Assembly: GCA_022836915.1 (NCBI GenBank) | Contig: CP094668.1 | Coordinates: forward strand, 4,836,001-4,900,000 | Length of the DNA: 64,000 nt | Reading direction: 5' to 3' | DNA from: Paenibacillus sp. OVF10 | GTDB taxonomy: Bacteria; Bacillota; Bacilli; Paenibacillales; Paenibacillaceae | Position numbers and translations under genes: made by a program | In this document: one piece after another, positions 55,173-64,000 of the stretch | Layout of the letters: every line of letters begins with the position of its first letter | Numbering within the stretch: the stretch's first letter is position 1 | The notes under the pieces: model-generated | The model's database searches: none | What the model was told of the DNA's origin: nothing | Seen by the model: only the letters and a program-made list of their open reading frames with translations

Positions 55173-55282
55173 ACGAACCCCTCTTTGCCGACTACAGGTC
55201 CGTGACCTGCTCTGATGTTATTGGTGAACAATGTAATAACGTCCGCCTGATGGATTCCAGCGCTCTGGGCCCGCTCTTGCAC
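55169..55282 (-). CDS. Possible 37-residue upstream peptide, translationally coupled to DUF402 gene
   Basis: From GTG 55282 the minus strand reads QERAQSAGIHQADVITL then FTNNIRAGHGPVVGKEGFV and stops by ATGA overlap with the DUF402 start. The sequence looks protein-like, but there is no clear Shine-Dalgarno and no known family. Could be a leader peptide, a remnant, or chance. Confidence 0.3.
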   Translation of the reverse strand: MQERAQSAGIHQADVITLFTNNIRAGHGPVVGKEGFV

Positions 55283-55395
55283 AACGTATTACGAATAGTT
55301 ACAGCTTACCATATTTAAGGTTTACACTCAAAATGAAGCTTTGTCCCACCTATTCATCAAATCAGCTGCTATTACAGTTGGTTCCGTATAACAAA

Positions 55396-55430
55396 AAAAC
55401 TGCTTCACCGAAATTCCGGGAAGCAGTTTT
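55396..55430 (-). terminator. Terminator of the PBP1A gene
   Basis: AAAACTGCTTC (55430-55420) pairs with GAAGCAGTTTT (55406-55396), with a CGGAATTTCG inner hairpin and T-run, 30 bases after the stop. Confidence 0.85.
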
Positions 55431-55459
55431 TTAATGTAGCTATTTAGTGATTCATTGGC

Positions 55460-58143
55460 TTAACCGCCGGTTCCAGCTTGAGAATCTGCAGGTGCATCTG
55501 TTCCTCCAGTATCCCCACTCGTTCCGCTGTCCGGAGTTACAACCTCGCCCGGCGTCGTTACGGCCCCATCATCGGAGCCTTCACCGGTACCGCCTGGCTC
55601 TGTTGTTCCCTGGCCAGGTGGGGTCGTGTTTCCTCCCCAGGTTGACCGTTTCCTTGGCCGGGTCCACCGTTATTACCACCGTTGCCATTGTTTCCGTTAT
55701 TACCATTACCATTTCCGTTGTTGCCATTTTCATTCCCATTACCATTCCCATTACCGTTATTACCGTTCGAGTTGCCATTATCCGGTGAACCATTGTCCGG
55801 ATTCTCCGTACCTGGCTGCTCAGGATCTATCTCTGTTCCAGGGTCTATACCAGGATCAGGTTCCTCCGGCGGCATTTCCTGTGCTTCAATCATCAAGGAA
55901 ATGGTGTTGGAAGGATCCGTCTCAAGTCCTGATGCCAAGTCGTAAGCTGTCACATAGTACTCATAGGTTAGACCAGGCAACGCACTTAAATCTTGTGCAT
56001 TGGTCGCTCCTATTGCATCAATGAGATGAGTGAACTGGGCTTCCGATGTTTCTTTCCGATAAATCCGATATTGCGTACTCGCGTCACCCGTTCCAGTCCA
56101 ACTTAGGGAGACGGTTTGAGCATTTGGATCGTATGATCCACTCAGACCACTAACGGACAGAGCTGGCTGTTCTGGTTGTTCTTCTACTGGCGGAGGTGCC
56201 TGCCCTCCAGCCGGTGTTTTGAATTGCTTCACTGGTACGCCTTTTAAAGCATCTCCCATGACTTTGGCAAAGAAAGCTGCCGACAGCTTACTGCTGTTCT
56301 TAAGCATGTGATTGGCATCCGGATTGTCATAGCCCATCCAGACTGCAGCAGTCCATTCCGGTGTGTATCCAACAAACCATACATCACGGTTGGCACTGTT
56401 GCCAGAGATACCACTTTGAACAGTTCCTGTTTTACCCGCTACCGGACGATCCAGACGCGCTGAACGTCCCGTACCGTCATTAACAACGTTCTGCAGCATT
56501 TGTGTAAGCTGATACGCATTTTGCTCGCTCATGACACGCGTTGTGTCCGAGTTATCGTGTTTGTACGTGGTTTTGCCTGCGCTATCCTTAATTTCCTTAA
56601 TCGAATAGGCTTGTCGGTATTCTCCGAGGTTGGCAAATGCACTATAGGCTTGCGCCATTTCCAGTGTATTTGTACCTTTACTTAGACCACCGAGGGCAAT
56701 CGCCAAGTTTTTGTCTTCATCTGTCAGCTGTATACCTACACTCTTGGCAAAATTAATGCCTGTGTTAACGCCTATTTTATCAAGCAGCCAAACCGCAGGA
56801 ATATTTTCCGATTTCGTAATGGCTTCCGTCATACTGATCGTTGAAGAATATCCATGCAAGTTACCAGGACAATAGTTACCAAAACATTGCTTTGCATTAC
56901 TCAGCGACGAGTTGGCACTGTAATTTCCTGATTCAAGCGCCGGTGCATAAGACACAATCGGTTTAAAAGCTGAACCTGGTTGTCTTCGACTCTGCGTTAC
57001 ACGGCTATAACCTTTAGTCTGATAATCCCGTCCACCCAGGAGGGCAACGAGGCTACCATTCTCATGGTTCATAATAACCATGGAGCCTTGAACCTGTTGA
57101 TCATCTTTACTTGCCTCGAACAGACTATCATCTGTGAACGCAGTTTCCATGGCTGTTTGAGCCTGAGCATCCATAGTTGTATAGATTTTGTATCCGCCGA
57201 TATTCAGATCATCTTCCGTTTTACCTGTTACTCGTTCAGCTTCACGGAGCACATAATCTATAAAACCTTGATACTTCCTGTCTTTCTCTGGTCGCTTGTA
57301 GTTATAGTTAATCTCTTTTGCTTCGTCCATCTCCGCCTTGGTAATGTAGCCTTGTTCATACATCAGCTGCAATACCACACCTCGACGTGCTTTTGAGTCG
57401 TTTGGATTGCTCACCGGATTATAGGCAGAAGGCCCTTTCGGCATAGCTGCCAATGTAGCAATTTGCCACAACTTCAACCTCTTGAGATCAGTAACTCCAA
57501 AGTAAAATTCAGATGCTGCTTTAATCCCGTAACGCTGATGACCGAAGAAAATCCGGTTCAGGTACATCGTCAGAATCTCGTCTTTTGTGTACTTGCGCTC
57601 TAATGCCATGGCAATTGATACTTCCGTTGCTTTACGGAAGAACGTTTTGTCACGGGACAAGAACATGTTCTTGGCAAGCTGTTGGGTTAGTGTACTACCA
57701 CCTTCCACCATGGAACGAGCCATGACGTCCTTAACCGCCGCACGCCCTATGGACCAGATATCCACGCCCTGATGATCGTAGAAGCGTTTATCCTCCGTTG
57801 CAACAAAGGCTTGCTTCACCAGCTCAGGAATATCATCTTCTTTGACGGGTTCCAACTTCTGAATGGATAGCTCCCCATTAATTGGCCATTGCGATCATAT
57901 ACTTTTGAAGTTTCATTAATTGTGGTTTTGTCCTTGTTGGCTTTGAGCAGATTTTCACCACTCACCATAATAAATAAATATCCGCCTAGTGCACAGAATA
58001 TGGCGATTGCCATTGTGAAAAACAGTGTCCATCCAACGCGTTTACCCGTAATTTTTTCTTTTAGAGGTCTTTGGCTTCGCTTTTTTGGGTGACTTGTTAT
58101 TGTTGTTGCGATTGTTAGACCTCGACAACGGATCGTTTGGCAT
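55460..58143 (-). CDS. Class A penicillin-binding protein (PBP1A-like; several frame breaks)
   Basis: Bifunctional peptidoglycan glycosyltransferase/transpeptidase of about 895 residues. Order: basic cytoplasmic tail, membrane helix (LFFTMAIAIFCALGGYLFIMV), GT51 domain (FVATEDKRFYDHQGVD with catalytic Glu; GGSTLTQQLAKN), transpeptidase (nucleophile Ser in GSAFKP, second motif TKSENIPAV region, KTGT in VAGKTGTVQSG), a fibronectin type III-like domain (about 665-755), and a Gly/Asn/Thr-rich tail. Breaks: two A-run losses near 58055, C4 57873-57876, and C4 55635-55638; the last restores a tail ending DSQAGTGG. ATG 58143 follows GGAGGTAAC. Confidence 0.9.
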
Positions 58144-58312
58144 GTTACCTCCTGACTCCCTTTCGGTTGCATAATTTCTATTCGTCTGTAGGCTCAGGCA
58201 TATATTAAACATATTTTGCCCGGAATGAAAAGAACAACCCTTTATTCAGGTTGCTCTGTTTCAATACCTATACTTGTAGACGAAATGGTTGGTGAAAAGG
58301 TTTCGTAATTTT

Positions 58313-58555
58313 TTAAGCTTCGCCGCTGTTATCTTGCTGCATCAGCGATACGCTGCGTTGCGGCGTGAACGTGGAGATGGCATGCTTGTAGACCATTTGC
58401 TGGCGTCCGTCGCTGTCAATGACGATCGTAAAATTGTCAAATGCCTTGATCGTCCCGCGGATTTGGAAGCCGTTGGTCAGATAGACCGTAGCAGGAATAT
58501 TCTCTTTCCGCAGTTGGTTCAAGAACGTATCTTGGATGTTGATGGACTTGTTCAT
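58313..58555 (-). CDS. hfq: RNA chaperone Hfq
   Basis: 80-residue Sm-like hexameric RNA-binding protein that mediates small RNA-mRNA contacts. The Sm1 motif is NGFQIRGTIKAFDNFTIVI, the Sm2 motif YKHAIST. ATG 58555 follows TGGGGG; the open frame upstream is not used. Located downstream of miaA, the common order in Bacillota and Proteobacteria. Confidence 0.95.
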   Translation of the reverse strand: MNKSINIQDTFLNQLRKENIPATVYLTNGFQIRGTIKAFDNFTIVIDSDGRQQMVYKHAISTFTPQRSVSLMQQDNSGEA

Positions 58556-58837
58556 TAGCCGTACCCCCATTGGTTCATTTGAATTCGTGTTCAAGTAATA
58601 TTCAATATCGCTGAGTAGCTTTCGTGCTATTATATCATGAACAGTTTCATATAATCCACAAAAACCCCTTGTCTGCTATTTTACACCCATTCTTGGCGAG
58701 GTGAACAAATAGAAGACTTATCCATTATACACCGCTTGTCTGTTTTGCAAAAGAGGGACAAAATCTTCATTTTAAAGCACATTTAATCGTTGTTTGGCGA
58801 ATGATTGATCTCTACCATCTGTTCTAGTGATAAGTAA

Positions 58838-58873
58838 AAACCTCTATCCTTTTGAAGACTAAAAGGTAGAGGT
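58838..58873 (-). terminator. Terminator of miaA
   Basis: AACCTCTACCTTTT / AAAAGGATAGAGGTT pairing with one mismatch on the minus strand, followed by T's. So hfq is probably transcribed separately. Confidence 0.75.
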
Positions 58874-58928
58874 TTACATATCTTGATCTAATCGATGCCT
58901 GTCAGAAAGATACTAATAATCGCTCAAA

Positions 58929-59885
58929 TCAATCAAATTTCCGTGTAATCAATTCACTTATCTGCTTGTATTTCCCTTCAAAATCCTGGGTATCCGTCAT
59001 GTCCACCCATTCAATATCCTTCATATGGCGGAACCAGGAAAGCTGCCGTTTGGCAAACCGACGTGTATCCCTCTTTAACCACTCAACCGCAGCTTCCCAA
59101 CTCACTTCCCCTTGCAAAAACGCTGCAATCTCCTTATACCCTAGTCCTTGCATGGAAATATGACCTCTGGCCACTCCACGTTCCAACAGGGACTTCACTT
59201 CATCCACCAGACCTTGTTCGATCATCAGATCAATCCGCTCTTCTACCCGGGCGTACAACTTCTGCCGATCCATTGTCAAACCAACAATAAGAAGGTCATA
59301 AGGCGACTCTTTCTTCTGTACTGCCAGCTGATCAGACCACTTCTCGCCTGTCAGGTGATGGATCTCAAGCGCACGTACAATTCGCCGCTGGTCATTTGGA
59401 TGCAGACGATCCGCACTAACGGGATCAACTTCCCTCAATCGATCATGAAGAGCCTGAGCTCCATTTAGCTCAGCATAGCTGAATTGTTCCTCTCTGAACC
59501 CTTCATCTGAACCGCTATCCGAGAATTGGAAGCCATAACATACCGATTCCACATATAGACCGGTGCCACCTACAATAAAAGGCATTTTATCGCGTTCGTG
59601 AATTTCACTAATCAATCGTGTGCAACTCTCCTGAAACTCGGCCACAGAATACGGATACTCCGGTTCATGGATATCAATGAGATGATGAGGTACACCCTTC
59701 ATTTCTTCAGAGGTAATCTTGGCAGTTCCGATATCCATTTCGCGATATACCTGCATCGAATCTCCTGAGATAATCTCACAATTGAAAGCTTGGGCAAGCT
59801 CGATGCTCATTCTTGTTTTGCCTACTGCTGTTGGTCCAACCAACACAAGCAGTTTAGGTTTTGGTTTAACTTCCACTTTCAACAT
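58929..59885 (-). CDS. miaA: tRNA dimethylallyltransferase
   Basis: Adds a dimethylallyl group to A37 of tRNAs reading UNN codons. 318 residues; Walker A VGPTAVGKTRMSIELA near residue 17, DSMQVYREMDIGTAK near 42, the catalytic VGGTGLY near 108, and QGLGYKEIAAFL and FAKRQLSWFRH C-terminal motifs. It overlaps the upstream methyltransferase gene by 20 bases. Confidence 0.95.
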   Translation of the reverse strand: MLKVEVKPKPKLLVLVGPTAVGKTRMSIELAQAFNCEIISGDSMQVYREMDIGTAKITSEEMKGVPHHLIDIHEPEYPYSVAEFQESCTRLISEIHERDKMPFIVGGTGLYVESVCYGFQFSDSGSDEGFREEQFSYAELNGAQALHDRLREVDPVSADRLHPNDQRRIVRALEIHHLTGEKWSDQLAVQKKESPYDLLIVGLTMDRQKLYARVEERIDLMIEQGLVDEVKSLLERGVARGHISMQGLGYKEIAAFLQGEVSWEAAVEWLKRDTRRFAKRQLSWFRHMKDIEWVDMTDTQDFEGKYKQISELITRKFD

Positions 59886-60651
59886 TAATCACTCCGTACA
59901 GGGTTTTTGCATTCGCCCGATCAAGTATTTCAAATCCGAGCCTGTCAAACTCCGCGCTGCCGCGCTTTTCTTTCATGACTACCCGTTTACGGGCAACCCG
60001 TTTCGCTTCCATAATGCTCTGTTCATCCAGCGCGTGAGCATTTGCATAATCTCGCAAGGGCTGTATAGCACTTGAATCCATCATCGGTTCACGGAACATG
60101 GGGTCAAAATATACGGTATCACAGCTTCGATCCGGCATGGAACGAAGCAACTCAAGATGATCCACATGCCGCAGATCTATGCGCCGGAAAGCCTCATCCA
60201 CCAAGGGCTGATTGCTCTTATAATGAGACATGCCCTCCAGCAGCAGGGTATAGAGCGGTTGAGAACTTTCACAGGCAATGACTTGTCCATTCTTCCCAGC
60301 CGCAACCGAAAATACCAGCGCATCTGAACCGAGTCCAGCGGTACAATCAACAATGGTGTCCCCTTCGAGTACTGCACCAGCTTCCAGCATAGGATCGGCT
60401 TCACCTCTTAGAACACGTTTAGCGCGAACAAATCCCATACTGGGGTGAAACTCAAGCTCCGTTGCATCCTTGCGAAACAAGCGGGCTCTGCCATTGAGCA
60501 CGACCAGTATTTCGTTGATACCATAATGTTCAATCATTTTGGGTAAAGACGTTCTATTGCGCGGTACGTAGGTACCTCCTGTTGTTTCGGCGAGCTTACG
60601 CGCACGCTCCACCTGAGAGGCAATCTCCTTGTCACCGGTTGTAATGTACAT
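59866..60651 (-). CDS. Class I SAM-dependent methyltransferase, RsmJ-like
   Basis: 261 residues. The N-terminal segment (TTGGTYVPRNRTSLPKM) precedes a Rossmann methyltransferase domain with DCTAGLGSDALVF near residue 99 and VYFDPMFREPM near 185, the latter resembling the DPMF/DPPY catalytic motif of N2-guanine RNA methyltransferases such as RsmJ. Substrate not proven. Lies 18 bases after mutL and overlaps miaA, so co-transcribed with mismatch-repair genes. Confidence 0.82.
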   Translation of the reverse strand: MYITTGDKEIASQVERARKLAETTGGTYVPRNRTSLPKMIEHYGINEILVVLNGRARLFRKDATELEFHPSMGFVRAKRVLRGEADPMLEAGAVLEGDTIVDCTAGLGSDALVFSVAAGKNGQVIACESSQPLYTLLLEGMSHYKSNQPLVDEAFRRIDLRHVDHLELLRSMPDRSCDTVYFDPMFREPMMDSSAIQPLRDYANAHALDEQSIMEAKRVARKRVVMKEKRGSAEFDRLGFEILDRANAKTLYGVINVESGS

Positions 60652-60668
60652 AATGTCCCCCTAAATAG

Positions 60669-62885
60669 CTACATCACTCGTTTAAATAATTTTTCCAGAT
60701 CATACGTTGAAAATGAAACCACAATCGGCCGCCCATGTGGACAAGTGTAGGGCTGACGACATGAACCCAGACGCTGAATCAGAACTTCTGCTTCCTGATC
60801 CGTCAGCTTTTGGTTCGCTTTAATGGACGCCTTGCAGGAGCACATAATAGATGCAGCTTCCCGCATCTTGGCCACATCTATGCTGCGTTCGCTAAGTACC
60901 CATTCGGACATTTCTTCAATAATGTCTTTCTCGTCCCCTTTGGGGAACCAGAACGGATGAGAGCGCACACGGAACGTCTGTCCACCAAAATGCTCCAAAT
61001 ATACACCTGCCTGCTCGAACCAGGCCAGTCTTGTTTTCAGTTTTTCGGTCTCTGAAGGTGTGAACTCCAGCGTAATCGGCAGTAGTAACTCTTGTGAGGC
61101 CTGGGCAGGATTACCAAACTTCTCGTAATAGTACTCATAATTCACGCGTTCATGAGCGGCATGCTGATCAATCAAATATAAACCTTGGTCATTTTGCGCG
61201 ATCAAATACGTACCATGATGCTGTCCGATCAGACTCAGCTCCGGAAATGCGGGCATGGATGCATCCGATTTAATGGCAGCAGCAAGTTTAGTGGCATCAG
61301 GCAATCCTGAAGTTTTCCACGTCCGTTCACTTCGCATAACCGAAGACGGATTATACGTTGAACGCGCTTCTTTAACCGGTGAATATACAGAGTCGGAGCG
61401 ATACGTAGCTGGTTTGCTTTCAGCCAGCGGTTTTTCTGTTGCTCCACGATCCCCACCATCTTGAGAAGAGAGGTCAGATTTGGGAACAGTTTCGGTAGAA
61501 CTAGCACTTACATCCTTAGTACCTTTCTGCACGTTAGCGGATGCCTGTCCCCCGTCATGACTAGCAATCTTCTGCAAAATATCCCCGTTCCAACTTTCTA
61601 ACTGCTCCGGGGGCTGTGTAACCTCAGGTGGAGCTTCGGGCAACGGCACTGAGTGACCATGTTCAGATACCAACTGTGCTGTAGACACATCCGCCGGAGC
61701 ATCCAAATCCAGATCATCATCTTCTGCAATCAATTTTAACAATGCACTGGCAGGTTTCCCTAGTGGGCCTTGTTGTCCGTATCCTTCTGCATCAGTTGAA
61801 TCTTTCAGCGGACCACGTGGAAAGAGGAATTGTTCCTGAATAAAGGAACTATCATCTCCACGCCGGATCTGTTGTTTTTTGACCTGTGGAATCAATACCT
61901 CCTGCCGGAGTATCCCTCGCAACGTCGTTTCTATAAATTCATACAATTCTGGTTCCTTGCTGAAGCGAACCTCCAACTTGGCCGGATGCACGTTCACATC
62001 CACAAGAGATGGGTGCATCTCCAACTGCACCACGACAAGTGGGAAACGATTAATGGGCAGCAAGGTATGGTAGGCTTTAAGAATCGCCTGATTGAGACCG
62101 TAATTGCGAACAAATCGCCCATTAACAATCGTAGACATACCACCACGATTCGCTCGTGTCCATTCTGGCAGGCTGATCAGCCCGCTCACGCGGTAATCCA
62201 GACTTTCTCCTTGGATGGGAAGCATCGCCTTCGCTGCACTTGTACCATAGATCGCTGCAACCACTTGCAGCAGATCGCCGTTGCCCAACGTCTGAAGCAA
62301 CACATTCTCATTATGTCGCAGTCTGAACGAAATATTGGGGTGAGACATCGCCATCCGGTAAAGAACATCTGATATATGTCCCAGTTCCGTCTGGATCGTT
62401 TTCATATATTTGAGTCTGGCTGGTGTATTGTAAAATAGTTCTCTCACTGCAAAATCTGTACCTTGGGGTGAGGTTGCATCTTCATGAGAAACAAGGTTCC
62501 CACCTTCAATTACAATGCGGCGTCCTCGCCCGTCATTGTCACTTGCCGATAATACCTCTACCTTGGACACTGCGGCAATACTCGCCAGGGCTTCTCCGCG
62601 GAATCCAAGACTTGTGATCTGGAACAGATCTCGGCCATGAGCTATTTTACTGGTCGCATGACGATAAAAGGCAGTTTCCATATCCTCTGGCTCGATACCT
62701 GAACCATTGTCTTTGACACGAATACTGAGGAGTCCGCCCTCTTCCACTGTTACTTCAATCTTGGTGGCGCCTGCATCCACCGAGTTTTCGAGCAACTCTT
62801 TGACAACCGAAGCAGGCCTTTCGACCACTTCACCCGCCGCAATCTGGTTGGCAATATGTTCATCAAGCACATGTATTTTCGCCAC
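60669..62885 (-). CDS. mutL: DNA mismatch repair protein MutL
   Basis: Couples mismatch recognition by MutS to strand incision. 738 residues: N-terminal GHKL ATPase (AAGEVVERPASVVKELLEN; DNGSGI; GFRGEAL), a long acidic Ser/Gln-rich linker (about 380-520), and a C-terminal dimerisation domain with the endonuclease motif DQHAAHERVNYE (DQHA-x2-E-x4-E), ACKAS and CPHGRP zinc-site motifs. The nick-making type of MutL, as expected in organisms without MutH. 21 bases after mutS. Confidence 0.96.
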   Translation of the reverse strand: MAKIHVLDEHIANQIAAGEVVERPASVVKELLENSVDAGATKIEVTVEEGGLLSIRVKDNGSGIEPEDMETAFYRHATSKIAHGRDLFQITSLGFRGEALASIAAVSKVEVLSASDNDGRGRRIVIEGGNLVSHEDATSPQGTDFAVRELFYNTPARLKYMKTIQTELGHISDVLYRMAMSHPNISFRLRHNENVLLQTLGNGDLLQVVAAIYGTSAAKAMLPIQGESLDYRVSGLISLPEWTRANRGGMSTIVNGRFVRNYGLNQAILKAYHTLLPINRFPLVVVQLEMHPSLVDVNVHPAKLEVRFSKEPELYEFIETTLRGILRQEVLIPQVKKQQIRRGDDSSFIQEQFLFPRGPLKDSTDAEGYGQQGPLGKPASALLKLIAEDDDLDLDAPADVSTAQLVSEHGHSVPLPEAPPEVTQPPEQLESWNGDILQKIASHDGGQASANVQKGTKDVSASSTETVPKSDLSSQDGGDRGATEKPLAESKPATYRSDSVYSPVKEARSTYNPSSVMRSERTWKTSGLPDATKLAAAIKSDASMPAFPELSLIGQHHGTYLIAQNDQGLYLIDQHAAHERVNYEYYYEKFGNPAQASQELLLPITLEFTPSETEKLKTRLAWFEQAGVYLEHFGGQTFRVRSHPFWFPKGDEKDIIEEMSEWVLSERSIDVAKMREAASIMCSCKASIKANQKLTDQEAEVLIQRLGSCRQPYTCPHGRPIVVSFSTYDLEKLFKRVM

Positions 62886-62906
62886 AGGTTTTCCCCTCCC
62901 TTATAT

Positions 62907-64000
62907 TCAGGATAATTGCTGTGCCTTCAATTTGAGATCATTTAATATCTGCATCGCCTGAAGAGGCGTCATATTCATGACATCGATATCTTTCATCGTA
63001 CGGATGAATTCTCGCGCTGGTTTATCCACCGAAACTACATCCGGTTTCGTTGCCACATTCGGCTCATCATCCCCAAAGATAGACAGTTGAACCACATCCG
63101 AATGATTTGCACTGGACTGTACCTTGCTGTTTGATTTCTTGGCATGTTGCTTCCCGACCGACTCTTCAATAGAAGGTGTGTACTCTGCACTCTCCACAAT
63201 CTCGTGTTCCCGGATCAATGGTGCTGAATCCGTGTGCTGGAATTCTCCACCTTTTAATTTCAAGCCTGCTTCCTGCTTCTCAGTCGAAATATATTCACTG
63301 CCCACCGCTACTTGCGCGGCCGCATGTTCGAACCCATGCAATAGTCCATTTGCTCGCTCAATAATGCTATCAGGCAGACCTGCAAGACGTGCACAATAGA
63401 TACCATAACTGCTGCTGGCTGCTCCGGCAATCAATTTGCGCAGGAAATTCACCTTGTCCCCGCTCTCCTGCACCGCCATCGAGTAGTTGGCCAGCTTGTC
63501 CAGACTCTCTTCCAGATGAGCAAGCTCATGGAAATGAGTTGATACAAGGGCTTTACAACCGATGATATCATGTACATATTCAATAACAGACTGAGCAATC
63601 GCCATACCTTCGCTGGTTGACGTTCCCCGTCCCAATTCATCGATAATAATCAGACTGCGTGGTGTCGCTTTGTCCGTCATAACCTGAATGTCAGCCATCT
63701 CCACCATGAATGTGCTTTGTCCGCCAATGAGATCATCCGCGGCTCCAATCCGTGTGAAAATGCGATCCATGATCGGCACCTCCGCCTGACCCGCAGGCAC
63801 AAAGCAACCCACTTGCGCCAAAATGGAGATTAAAGCGACCTGTCGCATGTACGTACTCTTACCAGCCATATTTGGTCCAGTAATCAGCAGAATACGTGCC
63901 TCTTCCTTGGTCATTGCTGTGTGATTGGCAATAAATGCGCCATCTCGCATGACCGCCTCGACAACCGGATGGCGTCCTTCTTCCACAACCAGATCATAAC
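62907..64000 (-). CDS. mutS: DNA mismatch repair protein MutS, C-terminal part (runs off the window)
   Basis: Carboxy-terminal 364 or so codons of MutS; the gene begins beyond 64000. Walker A GPNMAGKSTYMRQ, the ST-rich loop, Walker B IIIDELGRGTSTSEG and STHFHEL are intact, so the ATPase domain is complete. The tail beyond about 220 residues is a variable Ser/Lys-rich linker ending with the dimerisation helices (MTPLQAMQILNDLKLKA). The frame is open from the right edge of the window. Confidence 0.95.
   Translation of the reverse strand, partial: YDLVVEEGRHPVVEAVMRDGAFIANHTAMTKEEARILLITGPNMAGKSTYMRQVALISILAQVGCFVPAGQAEVPIMDRIFTRIGAADDLIGGQSTFMVEMADIQVMTDKATPRSLIIIDELGRGTSTSEGMAIAQSVIEYVHDIIGCKALVSTHFHELAHLEESLDKLANYSMAVQESGDKVNFLRKLIAGAASSSYGIYCARLAGLPDSIIERANGLLHGFEHAAAQVAVGSEYISTEKQEAGLKLKGGEFQHTDSAPLIREHEIVESAEYTPSIEESVGKQHAKKSNSKVQSSANHSDVVQLSIFGDDEPNVATKPDVVSVDKPAREFIRTMKDIDVMNMTPLQAMQILNDLKLKAQQLS

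Noticed and set aside
55626..56024. His/Tyr-rich frame antisense to the PBP1A tail
   Set aside because: Reflects the reverse complement of the Asn/Gly repeat codons, not a protein.
61830..62372. 180-codon frame antisense to mutL
   Set aside because: Lies entirely across the conserved MutL ATPase region; no start signal or motif.
1..64000. CRISPR arrays, tRNA or rRNA genes
   Set aside because: No regularly spaced direct repeats, no cloverleaf T-arm motifs and no rRNA signatures were noticed on either strand. A covariance search would be needed to exclude degenerate tRNAs.

Overview
The window looks like a chromosomal segment of a spore-forming Bacillota close to Paenibacillus. Pointers are spoVK, a GlnR-GlnA pair, divergent LexA/YneA-type genes, mutS-mutL-miaA-hfq, a TPP-riboswitch thi operon and Lpl-type (CUT1) sugar ABC transport. 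Nearly all genes lie on the minus strand. This assignment is inference from gene content; no 16S rRNA or tRNA gene was recognised.

Layout. 1-1.2 kb: pdhA, with the pdhB ribosome-binding site at the left edge. 1.4-6 kb: an esterase, a low-molecular-weight tyrosine phosphatase, a TRIC/UPF0126 membrane protein, thiamine pyrophosphokinase, a secreted NlpC/P60 hydrolase and an atypical response regulator. 6-10.3 kb: thi operon tenI-thiO-thiS-thiG-thiF behind a TPP riboswitch. 10.3-11.9 kb: ABC-F ATPase. 12-22.5 kb: one long minus-strand operon encoding a Tad/Flp-like pilus or secretion machine (kinase-TadZ-like fusion, CpaB, two ParA-like proteins, CpaF, a double TadB/TadC protein and four small membrane-anchored proteins). 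It starts from a promoter followed by a terminator-like leader hairpin. 22.7-29 kb: rRNA methyltransferase, ABC ATPase, thioredoxin-like protein, receiver-like protein, Fpg-type glycosylase, endonuclease IV, HAD phosphatase, RNase Z. 29-33.3 kb: metH divergent from an acireductone dioxygenase. 33.3-38.2 kb: GntR regulator and CUT1 ABC transporter with two cre-like sites. 38.5-41.5 kb: HAD hydrolase, small proteins, yneA-lexA. 41.6-43 kb: aldehyde dehydrogenase. 43-48.8 kb: gene-poor accessory stretch with a truncated IS30 transposase, decayed genes, a kinase-fold phosphotransferase, a CD3324-type gene and a tyrosine recombinase. 48.8-64 kb: glnA, glnR, an aluminium-resistance/methionine gamma-lyase-like protein, hflX, spoVK, a DUF402 protein, PBP1A, hfq, miaA, a methyltransferase, mutL, partial mutS.

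Sequence quality. About 27 reading-frame breaks occur across otherwise conserved core genes (lexA, metH, hflX, spoVK, PBP1A and others). Essentially every one is repaired by adding one base to a short homopolymer, mostly G4/C4 or A5/T5. I therefore treat them as base-calling errors and annotate the repaired genes as full spans. An apparent glycosylase-endonuclease IV fusion disappears with the same correction.

The most interesting system is the 12-22.5 kb Tad-like locus: a Ser/Thr kinase fused to a TadZ-like domain is its first gene, behind a possible transcription attenuator.
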